Below, in pieces: positions 45,851 to 61,134 of a stretch of DNA of 64,000 nt. Position numbers and translations under genes: made by a program. The stretch's first letter is position 1, and each line of letters starts with the position of its first letter. Location: positions 7,875,660-7,939,659 of the forward strand of contig OZ023265.1 of the NCBI GenBank assembly GCA_964006375.1, written 5' to 3'. The notes beneath the pieces are model-generated. The model searched no databases, was not told where the DNA came from, and was given only the letters and a program-made list of their open reading frames with translations. This DNA comes from Tillus elongatus (lineage: Eukaryota > Arthropoda > Insecta > Coleoptera > Cleridae).

Positions 45851-47367
45851 CACATTAAACTCGAATTTTGTTGTTTAAGAATTAACGATACTTTGTCTTT
45901 TAATTCGTCCCCCGTAATTTTTACTGCCCCACTTATTAGGTTTTTAATTAATTCTAATAAAGAATTGCAAATTTTTTCTGTATGATTACCTTCCCGGAAA
46001 TTGTAATGATATAGGGGAGGGTATGGATTTACTACAGGACGCGATAAGATGTTTGGAGTTGATAAAATTTGATTATGAGCTAACAATGTTGGATTATCTC
46101 CAACTACAGTGTTATCAGGTCGTTTCCGTTTAGTAGTGCTGACAGTTATGTAACTACTGTTTCTAGAACTGCTCTGGTTATACCTTGGTTCACTATTTTG
46201 ATTATTTTTTGTTGCATTGGCGTAGCTATTTTGAAATTTGTTTGCAGCGTCTTTGTATGAAATATTTTCTGTGCCCATAATAATTTTAATATTTTTTTGT
46301 TTATTAAATTCTGGACATTGTTTTCTGTCTGTCGCCTCATGATCACCACCACAAGAAATACACCGAGGTGGTTCCTGCGATATGCATTCCAAGACCGGAT
46401 GATCGCCCCCGCATTTTTTGCATCGATCTCTTCCTTTACATTGAGCTCTTATATGACCGTACTTAAAGCATTTATTACATTGAATTACCCTTTGTATGTA
46501 AGGCTCAACTTCAAAACGCAGCTTTTCAATAAAAACGTGCGATGGTAAATATTTAGTTTTAAATGATACTAATATAGTAGATGTAGGTACATATTCTGGA
46601 ATTCCATCTTTTATTATTTTACGGTTCATACGGCGAACGTTTAGTATGGGTATGGAATTTATAGTTTGTATAAGAGATTCTAATTCTTTTTCAGTTATAT
46701 CTAAGTCTATCCCTCTTATTATTCCTTGTCTCCTCACGAGAAATTGAGGAATATATACTTCATAATTTTTGTTAGCTAATAATTCCGATAAAATTAATTT
46801 ATTTGCGCTTTTAACTGTGCGTAATTCAATTTTTAACCTATTTACGCCTACGCTAGTTATATAGCTAATCGAGTCACCTAAGTCCTGCACGCAACTTTTG
46901 ATCATCCTAGCTACACCAATTCTATTCATTCTTCCAATATTACCTGTTTTACTTTGTATATATATTATATACGGGCCAGTATCTCTGTCAGAATAAAGAT
47001 ATTTCGTTTTGTTTATTTCTCGGTTCTCGATTGTTTTTCCTGTATGTGATTTATCAATCGTCTGTTCAAGAGATAATGACCCGTATACATTTTCACCTGC
47101 GTTAAAATGTTTTTGATTATTATTTGTTTGTAAATTTAAATTAGAATTATTAGTTTTATTACTTACCAATTCTTCCTTGCTCGTCATTTGTAAGGTGTTT
47201 GTAACTGTATTTTTTAAGATTGAGGCTGAACTTTCGCCTATATTAAGATTTGTGTTTACCTGCTGTGTATTTTTTTGTTTTTCCGTTACCTCTTCGTTAT
47301 CCAACTCCATGATCCAGTCAAGGGTGCCTCCCTTGTCCGGCGGGACTCTTTTATATTCTTTATTCAT
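45850..47367 (-). CDS. LINE-D ORF1, gag-like nucleic-acid-binding protein
   Basis: Intact 505-codon frame from ATG 47367. The N-terminal ~120 residues are polar, N- and T-rich and probably disordered. Residues ~130-290 resemble the RRM-like region that precedes the zinc knuckles in I-type ORF1 proteins ([23 protein letters not shown]). Three CCHC-type knuckles follow at ~297-351 ([43 protein letters not shown]). The protein is expected to coat the element RNA in the ribonucleoprotein. Its TGA overlaps the ORF2 ATG by one base (TGATG), so ORF2 may be reached by termination-reinitiation. Confidence 0.92.
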   Translation of the reverse strand: MNKEYKRVPPDKGGTLDWIMELDNEEVTEKQKNTQQVNTNLNIGESSASILKNTVTNTLQMTSKEELVSNKTNNSNLNLQTNNNQKHFNAGENVYGSLSLEQTIDKSHTGKTIENREINKTKYLYSDRDTGPYIIYIQSKTGNIGRMNRIGVARMIKSCVQDLGDSISYITSVGVNRLKIELRTVKSANKLILSELLANKNYEVYIPQFLVRRQGIIRGIDLDITEKELESLIQTINSIPILNVRRMNRKIIKDGIPEYVPTSTILVSFKTKYLPSHVFIEKLRFEVEPYIQRVIQCNKCFKYGHIRAQCKGRDRCKKCGGDHPVLECISQEPPRCISCGGDHEATDRKQCPEFNKQKNIKIIMGTENISYKDAANKFQNSYANATKNNQNSEPRYNQSSSRNSSYITVSTTKRKRPDNTVVGDNPTLLAHNQILSTPNILSRPVVNPYPPLYHYNFREGNHTEKICNSLLELIKNLISGAVKITGDELKDKVSLILKQQNSSLM

Positions 47368-47459
47368 ATTTTTTTCACTTATTATTAAGCTTATTCACTC
47401 ACTAAGAACAGGAATATCACTCGCTATGACCGTTCACCTCGAAAGCCTGCGCGCGAATG

Positions 47460-48742
<1,283 letters not shown>

Positions 48743-49838
48743 ACTTTTTTTATATATGTATTGAAACTTTTTACACCGATTTAGCAAAAAAAATCGAAAT
48801 GTTTGTCAACAATATTCCACTCCCACACATTCAACCCTTAATTTAGTTTCAGCGCAGAACGCCAGATGTTTGATGAAACTGAAAATTTTCCAATAAATAG
48901 ATCCTAAAGCGTTACATTACTCGAGTTTTTAACGAAAAAATGTCAATTTTCACCAAATAGCCTCCCATTTATACCCCCCCCCCTCTAAAGAGATTTTACC
49001 CAAAAACAATCCGAACCGTTCGTTTGTCGAGTGCTAACTGTACACCATATTTGAAGACGATATCTCAATTCGTTCTAAAGTTATCGTGGCTACAAAAAGA
49101 CAGACATACAGGTTACCGAAAACTTGTTTTTTTAATCTATTTATTTTTGACCGTTCTATCTTCTGCAGCTTTTTTCGTTTTGCAGTTCCTTTTTCTTCTA
49201 GAATGTTTTTTATGGGAGTACACGTAAATATTTGAAATGCTTGCTTTTTTTCGCCTTTTTTCCGTTTTGGTTATTAATTACAGACCATACAGGAATTGGT
49301 ATGATTTCTCCAAATGATAGGTTCTGCCTTATTTCATTTTGTCAACAATAGTCCACCCCCACACATTCAACCCTTAATTTAGTTTCAACGCAGAACGCCA
49401 GATGTTTGATGAAACTAAAAATTTTCTAATAAATAGATCCTAAAACGTTACATTACTCGAGTCTTTAACGAAAAAATGTCAATTTTCACCAAATAGCCCC
49501 CCATTTATCACCCATAAAGCAATTTTACCCAAAAACAATCCGAACCGTTCGTTTGTCGGGTGCTAATTGTACACCATATTTGAAGACGATATCTCAATTC
49601 GTTCTAAAGTTATCGTGGCTACAAAAAGACAGACATGCAGACCGACAGACAAAAAACATTTCGTTCCCAAATCATGTTTTCTATATGTTTTGATACTTAT
49701 TGCGATGTTTAAGCGAAAAAAATTTTTTGAAATTTTTGTCGTCGATGCGATACTTCCATACGTTGTGACGGTGTGGAAGTAATTAATTAACTGTAGACTG
49801 TTGCTGGTAAAAAAGCGACACACTGAAAAAGAAAAAAT
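48743..49838. repeat. Repeat R units c and d
   Basis: Two R units (about 48800-49115 and 49335-49690) in the same orientation share ACATTCAACCCTTAATTTAG, ACATTACTCGAGT, CAATCCGAACCGTTCGTTTG and AAGACGATATCTCAATTCGT. They are separated by ~200 bp of pyrimidine-rich sequence. They fill the gap between a minus-strand and a plus-strand TA-core element. Confidence 0.65.
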
Positions 49839-50955
49839 TCTGGACGCAGCAAGTGCGTTATGGTAGTGAATTTTCATAAAAATCTTTTTAATAACAAATA
49901 TGTGTGTTTTTTTAAGAAAGCAGGCATCAAATTTGGTTACCAGTATAACCTATATAGTAAAAACAATGTGCCATGTTCCATTAAAATAACTTTATTGTGT
50001 GAAAATGTACAAAAATTTCCAAAAGTCAACTTAAAATGTTCCCAAAAAAACACGTTTCTTGGTCAACCTTATAGGTTAATAGCAAATTGAGCTGTTCAAA
50101 TATATAACATTTGATCAAAATTCGCTACCATAACGCACTTGCTGCGTCCAGAATTTATTTTCTTACAAATATGCATTATATTTCGATGGAAAATGCAATA
50201 ACATAAGGCGTGTTTGATTAAAAAAAGGAAATTTGTATCACCAACGACTTATGGGCCACCCTGTGATTGCAGAAATATTATTTTAAGATGTAGCTCAAGA
50301 CACCCTATAATTAATATATACAAATTTTCTTCATATGTTATATAATAACGGATATATTGAGCTTTATTAATTTTTTACGAAAATTCGACAAAAATTATAT
50401 ACCATTAAATGATAAACTTTATAGCTAAGGCTACTGCCAAGCATCAGAGAAGGGGTCTCTTTGAAATGAATTTTCTGCAAATATTTTAGTAAAATGAAGG
50501 ACTATGACGGTTGAAACTAAGACTTTAGGGTTTGTAAAACATCCTTCTTGAGACATTTTATTTCTATAGCCCGTATTAGATTTAAGTTATTTGCCTAAAT
50601 GTTGCCAATTTTGACATTTTAAATCGCCACTTTGACGTTTTGAGGAAAACTTCAATTTATTTATTTTTAAATGCCTATAACTTTTTTGTATTTCGACCTA
50701 AGTAGCTAAATTTTGCTAGGTCACTTACCTATAAGGATGTAAACCTGCGTACCAAATTTGGTTGCCCTTACTTTGTTAATTACGGAGATATACATTTTTT
50801 TCGAAAGAAAACACAAAATTTTCCGGGAAAACCCGGGCAGATTTTCCTGACTAACGAACTCATCCAAGCCATTTGCAAAAGGAATTTTTTCACCAAATTT
50901 GATCAAAATCGGCCCATTATTTTTTGAGTTATCGGTGTGATACATATATATATAT

Positions 50956-51051
<96 letters not shown>

Positions 51052-51184
51052 ATATAAAAATTGAAACTGACCCCGGATATGTTTTCTGGGGGGCCTAATT
51101 AGCGCTCATTTGAAGAAATTTTTTCAAAATTCAAAAGTCGGGATCTCCTCATTAGTGAATTTTTTTTAAGAAAATTCACTAAAA
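49839..51184 (+). mobile_element. TA-core element, subfamily II, complete (P1)
   Basis: Full copy of about 1.35 kb. The outer terminal block is at 49841-49865 with subterminal TAGTGAATTTTC (49865-49876). The inner inverted block is at 50118-50142, then the middle region with TTGACATTTTAAATCGCC and a GGGAAAACCC block. (TA)n runs at 50944-51048, interrupted once by AAA. The arm and the hairpin at 51152-51182 (TTAGTGAATTTT, 7-nt loop region, AAAATTCACTAA) end the copy. The TAGTGAATTTTC near the start is the inverted match of GAAAATTCACTA in the hairpin. No ORF. Confidence 0.85.
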
Positions 51185-51210
51185 CACTAATTCCGGAAAA
51201 TATAAAACGT

Positions 51211-52527
<1,317 letters not shown>

Positions 52528-52675
52528 GACAAATGTAAATAAATATAAGTATAATTTGAACTAACAATACAATTTGTTTTGCTATACTTACATGATAAAT
52601 GTCAACAATACAGGAACTGTGGTGGCATTTTGTAGCGTTGAAAGGGGCTGTGCAATACTAAGCCCAAACCCTGAA

Positions 52676-52983
52676 AAAATACATATCTCTGTAAATCTAG
52701 AATACTAGAAATTTCTACTAGGTATCCTAGTTATTAATAACTAAAGAATTTGTCACACACGGTTAAAAAACACATTGCTACTGGGTCTTTCTATTTCTAT
52801 GTTAGCTGATTAACTCAACTACTGATTATAAAATACATATCTCTGTAAATCTAGAATACTAGAAATTTCTACTAGGTATCCTAGTTATTAATAACTAAAG
52901 AATTTGTCACAGACTGTGATAAAACAAATTGCTACTGGGTCTTTCTATTTCTATGTTAGCTGATTAACTCAACTACTGATTAT
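52676..52983. repeat. Tandem duplication, 2 x 154 bp
   Basis: 52676-52829 and 52830-52983 are nearly identical (AAAATACATATCTCTGTAAA through GATTAACTCAACTACTGATT). Differences are confined to a few bases (CACACACGG versus CACAGACTG). Recent local duplication. Confidence 0.9.
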
Positions 52984-53048
52984 TAGATTTCAATCAAGAA
53001 GAATTTTCAATATCTGCGCTAAATTAAAATTACGCCAGAACTCAAGTT

Positions 53049-53180
53049 ATCTAAGTAAAAGAAATTATACCGGCATCGAGGAAAAATTGTTAATTAGATT
53101 ATGACCAGGAAAATATCTAAGTAAAAGAAATTATACCGACATCGAGGAAAAATTACTAATTAGAATATGACCAGGAAAAG
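53049..53180. repeat. Tandem duplication, 2 x 66 bp
   Basis: ATCTAAGTAAAAGAAATTAT begins at 53049 and 53115. Both units end in ATGACCAGGAAAA. Confidence 0.9.
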
Positions 53181-54094
53181 TAAAACAGAATCTGCATAAT
53201 GTCATGCAGTGTAATTTTCCCTCATTCATCACATAACAAATCTTAGGTGTGTGCAATGATGTCGTGATATGTGAGTGTTTGTCTGAGTTTTACAAAACGC
53301 ACGCAATTTAATTTACAAAAGCTCTGCATTTGACGGCGTTTCGTTAAATTCTATATGCAAATATTATACAAGATTGTGTGCGCTGTGATTTTTCGACGTC
53401 ATAACTAGAAGGTTAACAGCTAAAATAAAAGGTCGTGGTTTTGGCATCGTAATATATTTGAATTATTTTGCACCAAACTATACTCTAATCTATATGTCAA
53501 TGCCATAATAAAGAAACTTTGACTAAAGCTGAGATTTTTGAAAAAAAAAGCAGATTAGTAGATATATACCATTAGGCGTCCAAAATAACGCGAATTCTGT
53601 TACTAAGCCTTTTTTAAATTTTGTAAAATATTTTAGTTAACAGATTTTACAACTCAACAACTGATTCTTCAAAAATTCACAGTTTTACTACCATTTAACT
53701 TTTGATTATCAATCTTTCACAGCTCACTTACGAAGCGCAAAAGTTGTTATCATAGTAACAAGGTTCAATTTTTATTACTGATAAGCTTACAGGCTGACTA
53801 GATATCAATATACTTTGGTACCACTTTTCAACGATTTCTGTCCGGTAAATCTACCAAATAATTTATTTTGTAACTAATTTTTGGTAGCTCTTTTAGATAT
53901 ACCTTTTACACGATGCCAACCTTGTACTTTTTAGTCTAGATCCAATTGGGGGGGTTGTCTTCTGTTTTGTGACTACATTTACAAAGAATAAGTAACTACT
54001 ATATTTCAATTTTTTACAGGGAGGCGCCGATGTTACACTGATGTGGGTGAAGCCTCACTCAGGAATCACAAATAATGGGATCGTTTTTTTTTTT
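53181..54094. other. Unrecognised AT-rich spacer
   Basis: No coding frame with a domain. At 54018, CAGGGAGGCGCCGATGTTAC begins like the CAGGGAGGC end of the mariner element at 15997 but diverges after about 9 bases, so it is not called. Confidence 0.45.
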
Positions 54095-54199
54095 CAACAA
54101 CACACCACGAGAGCTTACAGCCTAAATACTATCGTAACGTGGGTGTCGACTAGGAGGAAAGAGGCAACTTGTTAATTCTGGACTTGAAGGTTTGGAGGA
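54095..54199 (-). mobile_element. LINE family A, 3' end fragment (copy 8)
   Basis: The last ~105 bp of the family on the minus strand: CAACAACACACCACGAGAGC at the 3' edge, GTGGGTGTCGACTAGGAGGA, then the TTAATTCTGGACTTGAAGGT segment that encodes FKSRINKL in longer copies. It is flanked on the left by a T run (54084-54093), the complement of the A tail. Extreme 5' truncation. Confidence 0.85.
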
Positions 54200-55643
<1,444 letters not shown>

Positions 55644-56235
55644 GTGCCACCCAAAAGACCTGTGATTGGTCGAGCGGCATCTCAAGCACGAAAGAAAAGG
55701 GCATTACGAGCTTCAGAAACAGATTGCAACAGTTCGAGTACGTAATTATCGAGCCCGTTCATCTGAAACATATGAGTAAGGAGAAGCAAGATTGGAAACC
55801 GGTCAAGTACGTACTTCTCAAACCCATTCGCCTGATACATATGAGCAATGGGGAGAAAGATGGAAACCGTTCGAGTACGTAGTTCTCAAGCCCGATCATT
55901 TGAAACAGATGAGCAACGGAAAGCTAGACTACTAACCGACCAAGTAAACCATGCTCGATATAGACTACGCTGCATCCTGATTTAAATCTAGCTGCATTCC
56001 AGTACGAAGAGTCGTCGTCCAAGTGTGGTTATTGTAAAAATAGATAAAGTGTGCATGTATTGCAGTGCCCTCAAATTCAAGAAACACACCAGGAATGTGC
56101 TGCGCGGGTGGAAAAATAAAATTTCCAGGATTACATCCACTACCCAAAACATTACTCGGTGACACAAACGAAATATTTCCTGGCGAACATTCGTAGGTAC
56201 AATTCATGTTTCCAAATGACACAATTCAATAAACA
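55644..56235 (+). pseudogene. Helitron/Helentron protein, N-terminal remnant
   Basis: In order and across several frames: PPKRPVIGRAASQARKKRAL, then repeats of the type SSETYEQW..R and FETDEQRKARLLTDQVNHAR, then DLNLAAFQYEES, then DKVCMYCSALKFK, and FLANIRRYNSCFQMT near 56178-56223. These are the recognisable landmarks at the start of long Helitron Rep/helicase ORFs in arthropods: the E-x-x-E-Q-R repeats, the C-x2-C-x-A-L-K-F block and the NIR-YNSxFQMTSFG signature of the helitron-like N-terminal domain. At least three frameshifts and stops (for example 55740, 55773) make it dead. The Rep and helicase parts are absent. Confidence 0.7.
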
Positions 56236-56498
56236 AATCCTTATCGCGAACGCCTTTTCTCTTTTAGTGGTACTGCAACGCATGCCGGGTACTCGCCAAT
56301 AGTCTAATAAAATTAACTTTCATACAAAAAAAAAACATTACAGCAAAACAAAACAAATAATATTGCATGGCTCAAAGGCTCCTGAATACCTTGTCAGGAG
56401 CATCCCCTTTCGTTTTTGTTTAACTAAATTGTAAATGGAAAGTAGTTTCAGTTCTTTGGGTAACTTGTAAAATTTAGCTCCTGAATAGCCAAATGGCT
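56236..56498. other. Spacer
   Basis: No feature recognised. AT-rich DNA between the Helitron remnant and the next TA-core element. Confidence 0.45.
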
Positions 56499-57045
<547 letters not shown>

Positions 57046-57682
57046 AAATCATAAGTATGTGGTGGCTGTTGGTTAGTCAATGCTTTTCTTATTGACTCAT
57101 GAAATTCATTTGTAAGTTTCCGAGAAATGTCAATAATACTGAATTCACTGATTGTTAATCATTGGAAGCATTTACGATTATATATAACCCTATTGTAATG
57201 TATTATCATTTATCACCTCTGTAGTATAATTATTTTTGCCTTACAACTCGCAGCGTTTTAGTTGTTGTTATTAATAGTCAATAGTTTCTTTCCGAATACA
57301 CAAACCTTCCATTGACTTCTGCTGCTGCCGCTGTTACAGTCCTTTTATTTAGAGCTAGAGTTGTAACTACTCATACAAACAGTGTTTTTTAACCACGTGG
57401 CTGGGCGACTGACCGAATTCATTCCCAGTTGCTGTTGATTTACTCATATTCTCTTAATATGTTTGAAGATGTGGTGTCTACTTCATTCCAAGTCACTATT
57501 AACCGACTATTTATGAAATCAAATAAGTAAATTAAATCGATTGTCATAAAATATATAGTGTATTAAGACAAGGGAAAAAGAAATAAAACATATATAACTG
57601 TGCACATTTTGATTATATTTTAGGGTGCTTGAGAGAGGTATTGTCACAGCATAATATCTTATTAAAGTTCATTTGTAAATAG
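57046..57682. other. Spacer
   Basis: Nothing recognised. Confidence 0.4.
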
Positions 57683-57697
57683 GTTTAATTTTTATAT

Positions 57698-57777
<80 letters not shown>

Positions 57778-58227
57778 ACTCAAAAAATAATTAACCGATT
57801 TCGATGAAACTTGGCAAGTGCCTGTCTTTTATTAATGGCTTGGATGAGTTCGTTATCCAGAAAAATCAGACGGGGTTTTCCGGAAAAATTTTGAGTTTTC
57901 TTTCGAAATTTTTTTTTTCTCCGAAAGCAACAAAGCTGTTTCAATGAAATTTACTATATATGTTGCCTCAACCTTACTACGTACCAAAATTCAACTTTCT
58001 AAGTTCAGAGAAAATTGAGTTATTCAAATTTTAAATTTTCTTTCGAAAAAATTTTTTTTCTCCGAAAATTACAAAGTTATTTTAATGAAATTTTGTGGAT
58101 ATCTTGCCTTAGGAAAAACCTTACTACGTATTGAAATTAAACTCTCTAAGTTTATAGAAAATTGAGTTATTTAAATTTGAAGCATTTAATAAAAATTCAC
58201 TACCATAACGCACTTGCTGCGTCCCGA
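57683..58227 (-). mobile_element. TA-core element, subfamily I, hairpin missing
   Basis: A short remnant of the arm (TTTAATTTTTATATGTTTAT), (TA)n 57700-57773, then AACTCAAAAAATAATTAACC, two repeats of the TCTCCGAAA block and the terminal block at 58201-58227. It is complementary in content to the copy at 56499, which lacks this end. Confidence 0.7.
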
Positions 58228-58834
58228 GTTTTCATATCTTCTGGTACTATGAACCACCAAACGCAGCTTATCATTACCACGAGTGTTGTAGGTATAATTA
58301 GCTACATTTTTGTTTAAGCACTAAGTAGTTTTCGCAACATGTAAAATACACCTTTATATGTATATTGTCTAAATAGTCATTATATTGTACTTGCTAAAGA
58401 GAGGTCGACATTATGCTCAAGGGTATTTAGGAAAAACCAGCCTTACGATTTTTTTTGCAAACTGAGAAATCTATCAAAGCATACAGAATTTCCCCACGAG
58501 ATATTATTGTACAGCAAAAGATTATTATAACATCAGTTGAATTTATACATATGTATAATTGAACAAATGTGGTGACAAATTTGCTCAGATAAAAAGCGTT
58601 TGATTTTAGCCACCAGGGTAATAAATTGCGTAGTAGTAAGTCTTGCTGGAAAAAGCGTGGTACGGTAGTAAGAAATCAGTAGAACCCGCCGTTGCATAAC
58701 TACAAAAGTGCAATTTTTTTTTAAATTTCTATCATCTATGGAAATCATACAAAATAGGGCTACGCTGTATGTGGACATCTAATGTGAAATTTTAGAAAAA
58801 TGAGCTTCTATATCTCTTCACAGAACAAGGGACC
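58228..58834. other. Spacer before LINE-B copy 3
   Basis: No recognised feature. The last 12 bp before the LINE are its left target duplication (58835-58846). Confidence 0.45.
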
Positions 58835-58846
58835 AAGGCAGCATTC

Positions 58847-61043
58847 ATGGCTGGGTACATTCCGAGGGCATGGAGACTGGCCAGGGTTGTATTTATTCCT
58901 AAACCTGGGCGTCCAACAGACCAGGCAAAGTCCCTGAGGCCAATAAGTCTCATGTCCTTCTTGCTGAAAACAGTGGAAAAACTGCTCGATCGGCACATTA
59001 GGGGCGGTGTACTGGAAGCATATCCTCTACACTGCGGACAATATGCATACAGAGCAGGATTCTCAACAGAAACAGCACTGCACCAACTGGTGCTGAAACT
59101 GGAGAATACGCTGGAGAACAAGGAGGTGGCGCTGGGGGCCTTCCTAGACATAGAGGGGGCCTTTAGCAACACCTCGTTCGGATCGGTTCTGGCAGCTGCC
59201 CGGGAGCGTGGAATAGAGGAGACCTGCTGCAGGTGGATCGGTTCCATGCTCAGGGACAGGGCGGTGTTCACCTCACTCGCGGGAGGGACTCTACTGGCGG
59301 GGGTCGCGGCGGGGTGTCCGCAAGGGAGCGTTCTGTTTCCCTTGCTCTGGTATCTAGTCGTGGACGGCCTGCTGGGGAGGCTCTCGGGAGGGGGGTATGA
59401 GGTACAGGGCTATGCGGACGACATTGTCATCATAGTCCGAGGAAAGGTCACACAGGCAGTGTGGGAGCGTATGCAGACTGCACTGAAAGTGGTGGAAGGG
59501 TGGACGGTTGATCAAGGGCTCGGGGTGAGCCCCGAGAAAGCAATCGTCGTGCCGTTTACGAGGAGGAGGAAGTGTGAAAGCCACAGAACTCTCACTCTAT
59601 ACGGTAGGAGCGTTCCAATGGTCAGGGAGGTAAAATATCTTGGGGTCGTATTGGACTCTAAGCCAACCTGGTCACATTGGAAAAATACTGCGTAAGGCAG
59701 TCATGACCTTAGCCGTCACTAGGCGGCTATATGGAAAAACGTGGGGACTAAGACCTAGTATGTCCCACTGGCTGTACAAAAGGGTGGTCAGACCATCGTT
59801 AGTATATGCGGCACTGGTCTGGTGGCCTAAGGTGACACAATCCAGTGCCAAACAAAAACTAGGCAAGATCCAAAGGATGGCTTGCCTAGGCATCACAAGG
59901 GCCATGTCTTCAACCCCAACAGCCGCCATGGAGGTGTTGCTGGATCTACCCCCCCTACACTTAGTTATTATGGGAGAGGCCAGGCTAGGACTATACAGAC
60001 TAGCCTGCAATGGTAGACTGAAGATCAACCCAGGCTTTAGGGGCCACTGCAAAATTCAGGAGATCGTGAAGGAGCCCATGCTTGAAATGAGGTCAGACTT
60101 CGCGAGCCCGCGAATGTGCAGGGAAAACAACTTTACAGTGGAAATCCCCGATCGCGAGGCATGGCGGGAGGAGACGCCGGACATTCCACGGGACGCGCTC
60201 GTCTGGTTCACGGACGGATCCGGCGGGGAGCGTGGGACGGGGGCAGGCGTTTACTCGGAAGGACCGAGGGTAAGTCATAGTATTTCCCTCGGAGCCCATG
60301 CAACGGTGTTCCAGGCCGAGATGTACGCCATCCCGCACTGTGTGCGGGAGAACAAGAGGAGGGGCTACACCAACAAGCGGATCCTCATAGCCACAGACAG
60401 CCAGGCAGCCCTTAAGGCACTAAGTAGCCCACGGGTAAATTCCTGGCTGTTGAGTGAGTGCCGAGACGAGACGAGCGACCTGGATGGGCAGAATGAGGTG
60501 ACCCTCATATGGGTGCCGGGTCACTCGGGGGTCAAAGTCAATGAAGAAGCTGACAGTCTCGCGAAGAGAGAGTCAGCAGAACCATTTATGGGACCAGAAC
60601 CGGCTCTGGGCGTGTCAAAGAGCACTGCCAGGGGAGTCATTAAGTCCTGGGTCAGAAACCAACACAAGGTGTACTGGGCGGACTGTCCAGTGCTCAGACA
60701 TGGGAAGTCAATAACTGACGGACCCAGTTCAAAGAGAGCTGTGGAGCTGCTAAACCTTAGCAGAGGACAGCTCAGAAACACAACAGGTCTCTTGACGGGA
60801 CACATGGCCGTCAAGAAACACCTGCATAAAATTGGGTGGTTCGAAGGGGACCTCGCATGCAGACTCTGCGGCGAGGGGGAGGAATCAGCCCAGCACATCT
60901 TGTGTGAGTGTATAGCTCTGGACCGGAAAAGACAACTGATCTATGGTCACTCTAGACCGGAGACAGAGCAATATAAAACTTCACCCTACCAATCGCTGTG
61001 CAGACTAGTTCAAGGCACAGTGATTTTGGAACGGGTAGAGTAA
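58847..61043 (+). pseudogene. LINE-B RT-RNase H protein, one frameshift
   Basis: Two overlapping frames joined by one lost base near 59677. Frame 1 (58847-59695) carries RT: FIPKPGRPTD, YRAGFSTETALHQL, FLDIEGAFSN, GCPQGSVLFPLLW and the catalytic GYADDIVII. Frame 2 (from about 59640) carries the thumb (KRVVRPSLVYAALVWW) and RNase H with all four catalytic residues readable: D192 (WFTDGSGG), E227, D253 and D305 of the 467-codon frame. The C-terminal finger is CRLCGEGEESAQHILCEC. RT, RNase H and finger together suggest the I/LOA group; without the endonuclease or ORF1 the clade stays uncertain. Stop at 61041-61043. Confidence 0.9.
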
Positions 61044-61122
61044 GACTAAGGGTATGCACAATCAACCAAGGGTTGCGGTGCTATCGGGGCGGCAAGGCCG
61101 CGGACGAGCCCTGAGGGGAAAA
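58847..61122 (+). mobile_element. LINE family B copy 3, perfect 12-bp TSD
   Basis: AAGGCAGCATTC is found at 58835-58846 and 61123-61134, immediately outside the 5'-truncated start and the A-rich 3' end (GAGCCCTGAGGGGAAAA). Length is about 2.3 kb: most of the RT, RNase H and C-terminus are retained. The perfect duplication and the small number of lesions indicate a recent insertion. It is the longest family-B copy and defines the family. Confidence 0.92.
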
Positions 61123-61134
61123 AAGGCAGCATTC

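Larger units (their letters stand above)
41681..47459 (-). mobile_element. I-like LINE (family D), near-complete, 12-bp TSD
   Basis: 5.8-kb non-LTR retrotransposon on the minus strand with two ORFs. GATCTCGACTTT lies at 41669-41680 and again at 47460-47471: a 12-bp duplication of the TA-core arm it entered. The 5' UTR is short (47368-47459, from CATTCGCGCGCAGGC). The 3' tail is a CA repeat (GTGTGTGTGTGTGTG at 41681-41695 on the plus strand), not poly(A). ORF1 gag-like, ORF2 EN-RT-RNase H with a C-terminal finger, as in the I/LOA group. Only one clear frameshift is seen. This is the best candidate for recent mobility in the window. Confidence 0.92.

Noticed and set aside
54018..54060. CAGGGAGGC as the end of a further mariner element
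   Set aside because: Similarity to the end at 15997 stops after about nine bases and no transposase or second end follows.
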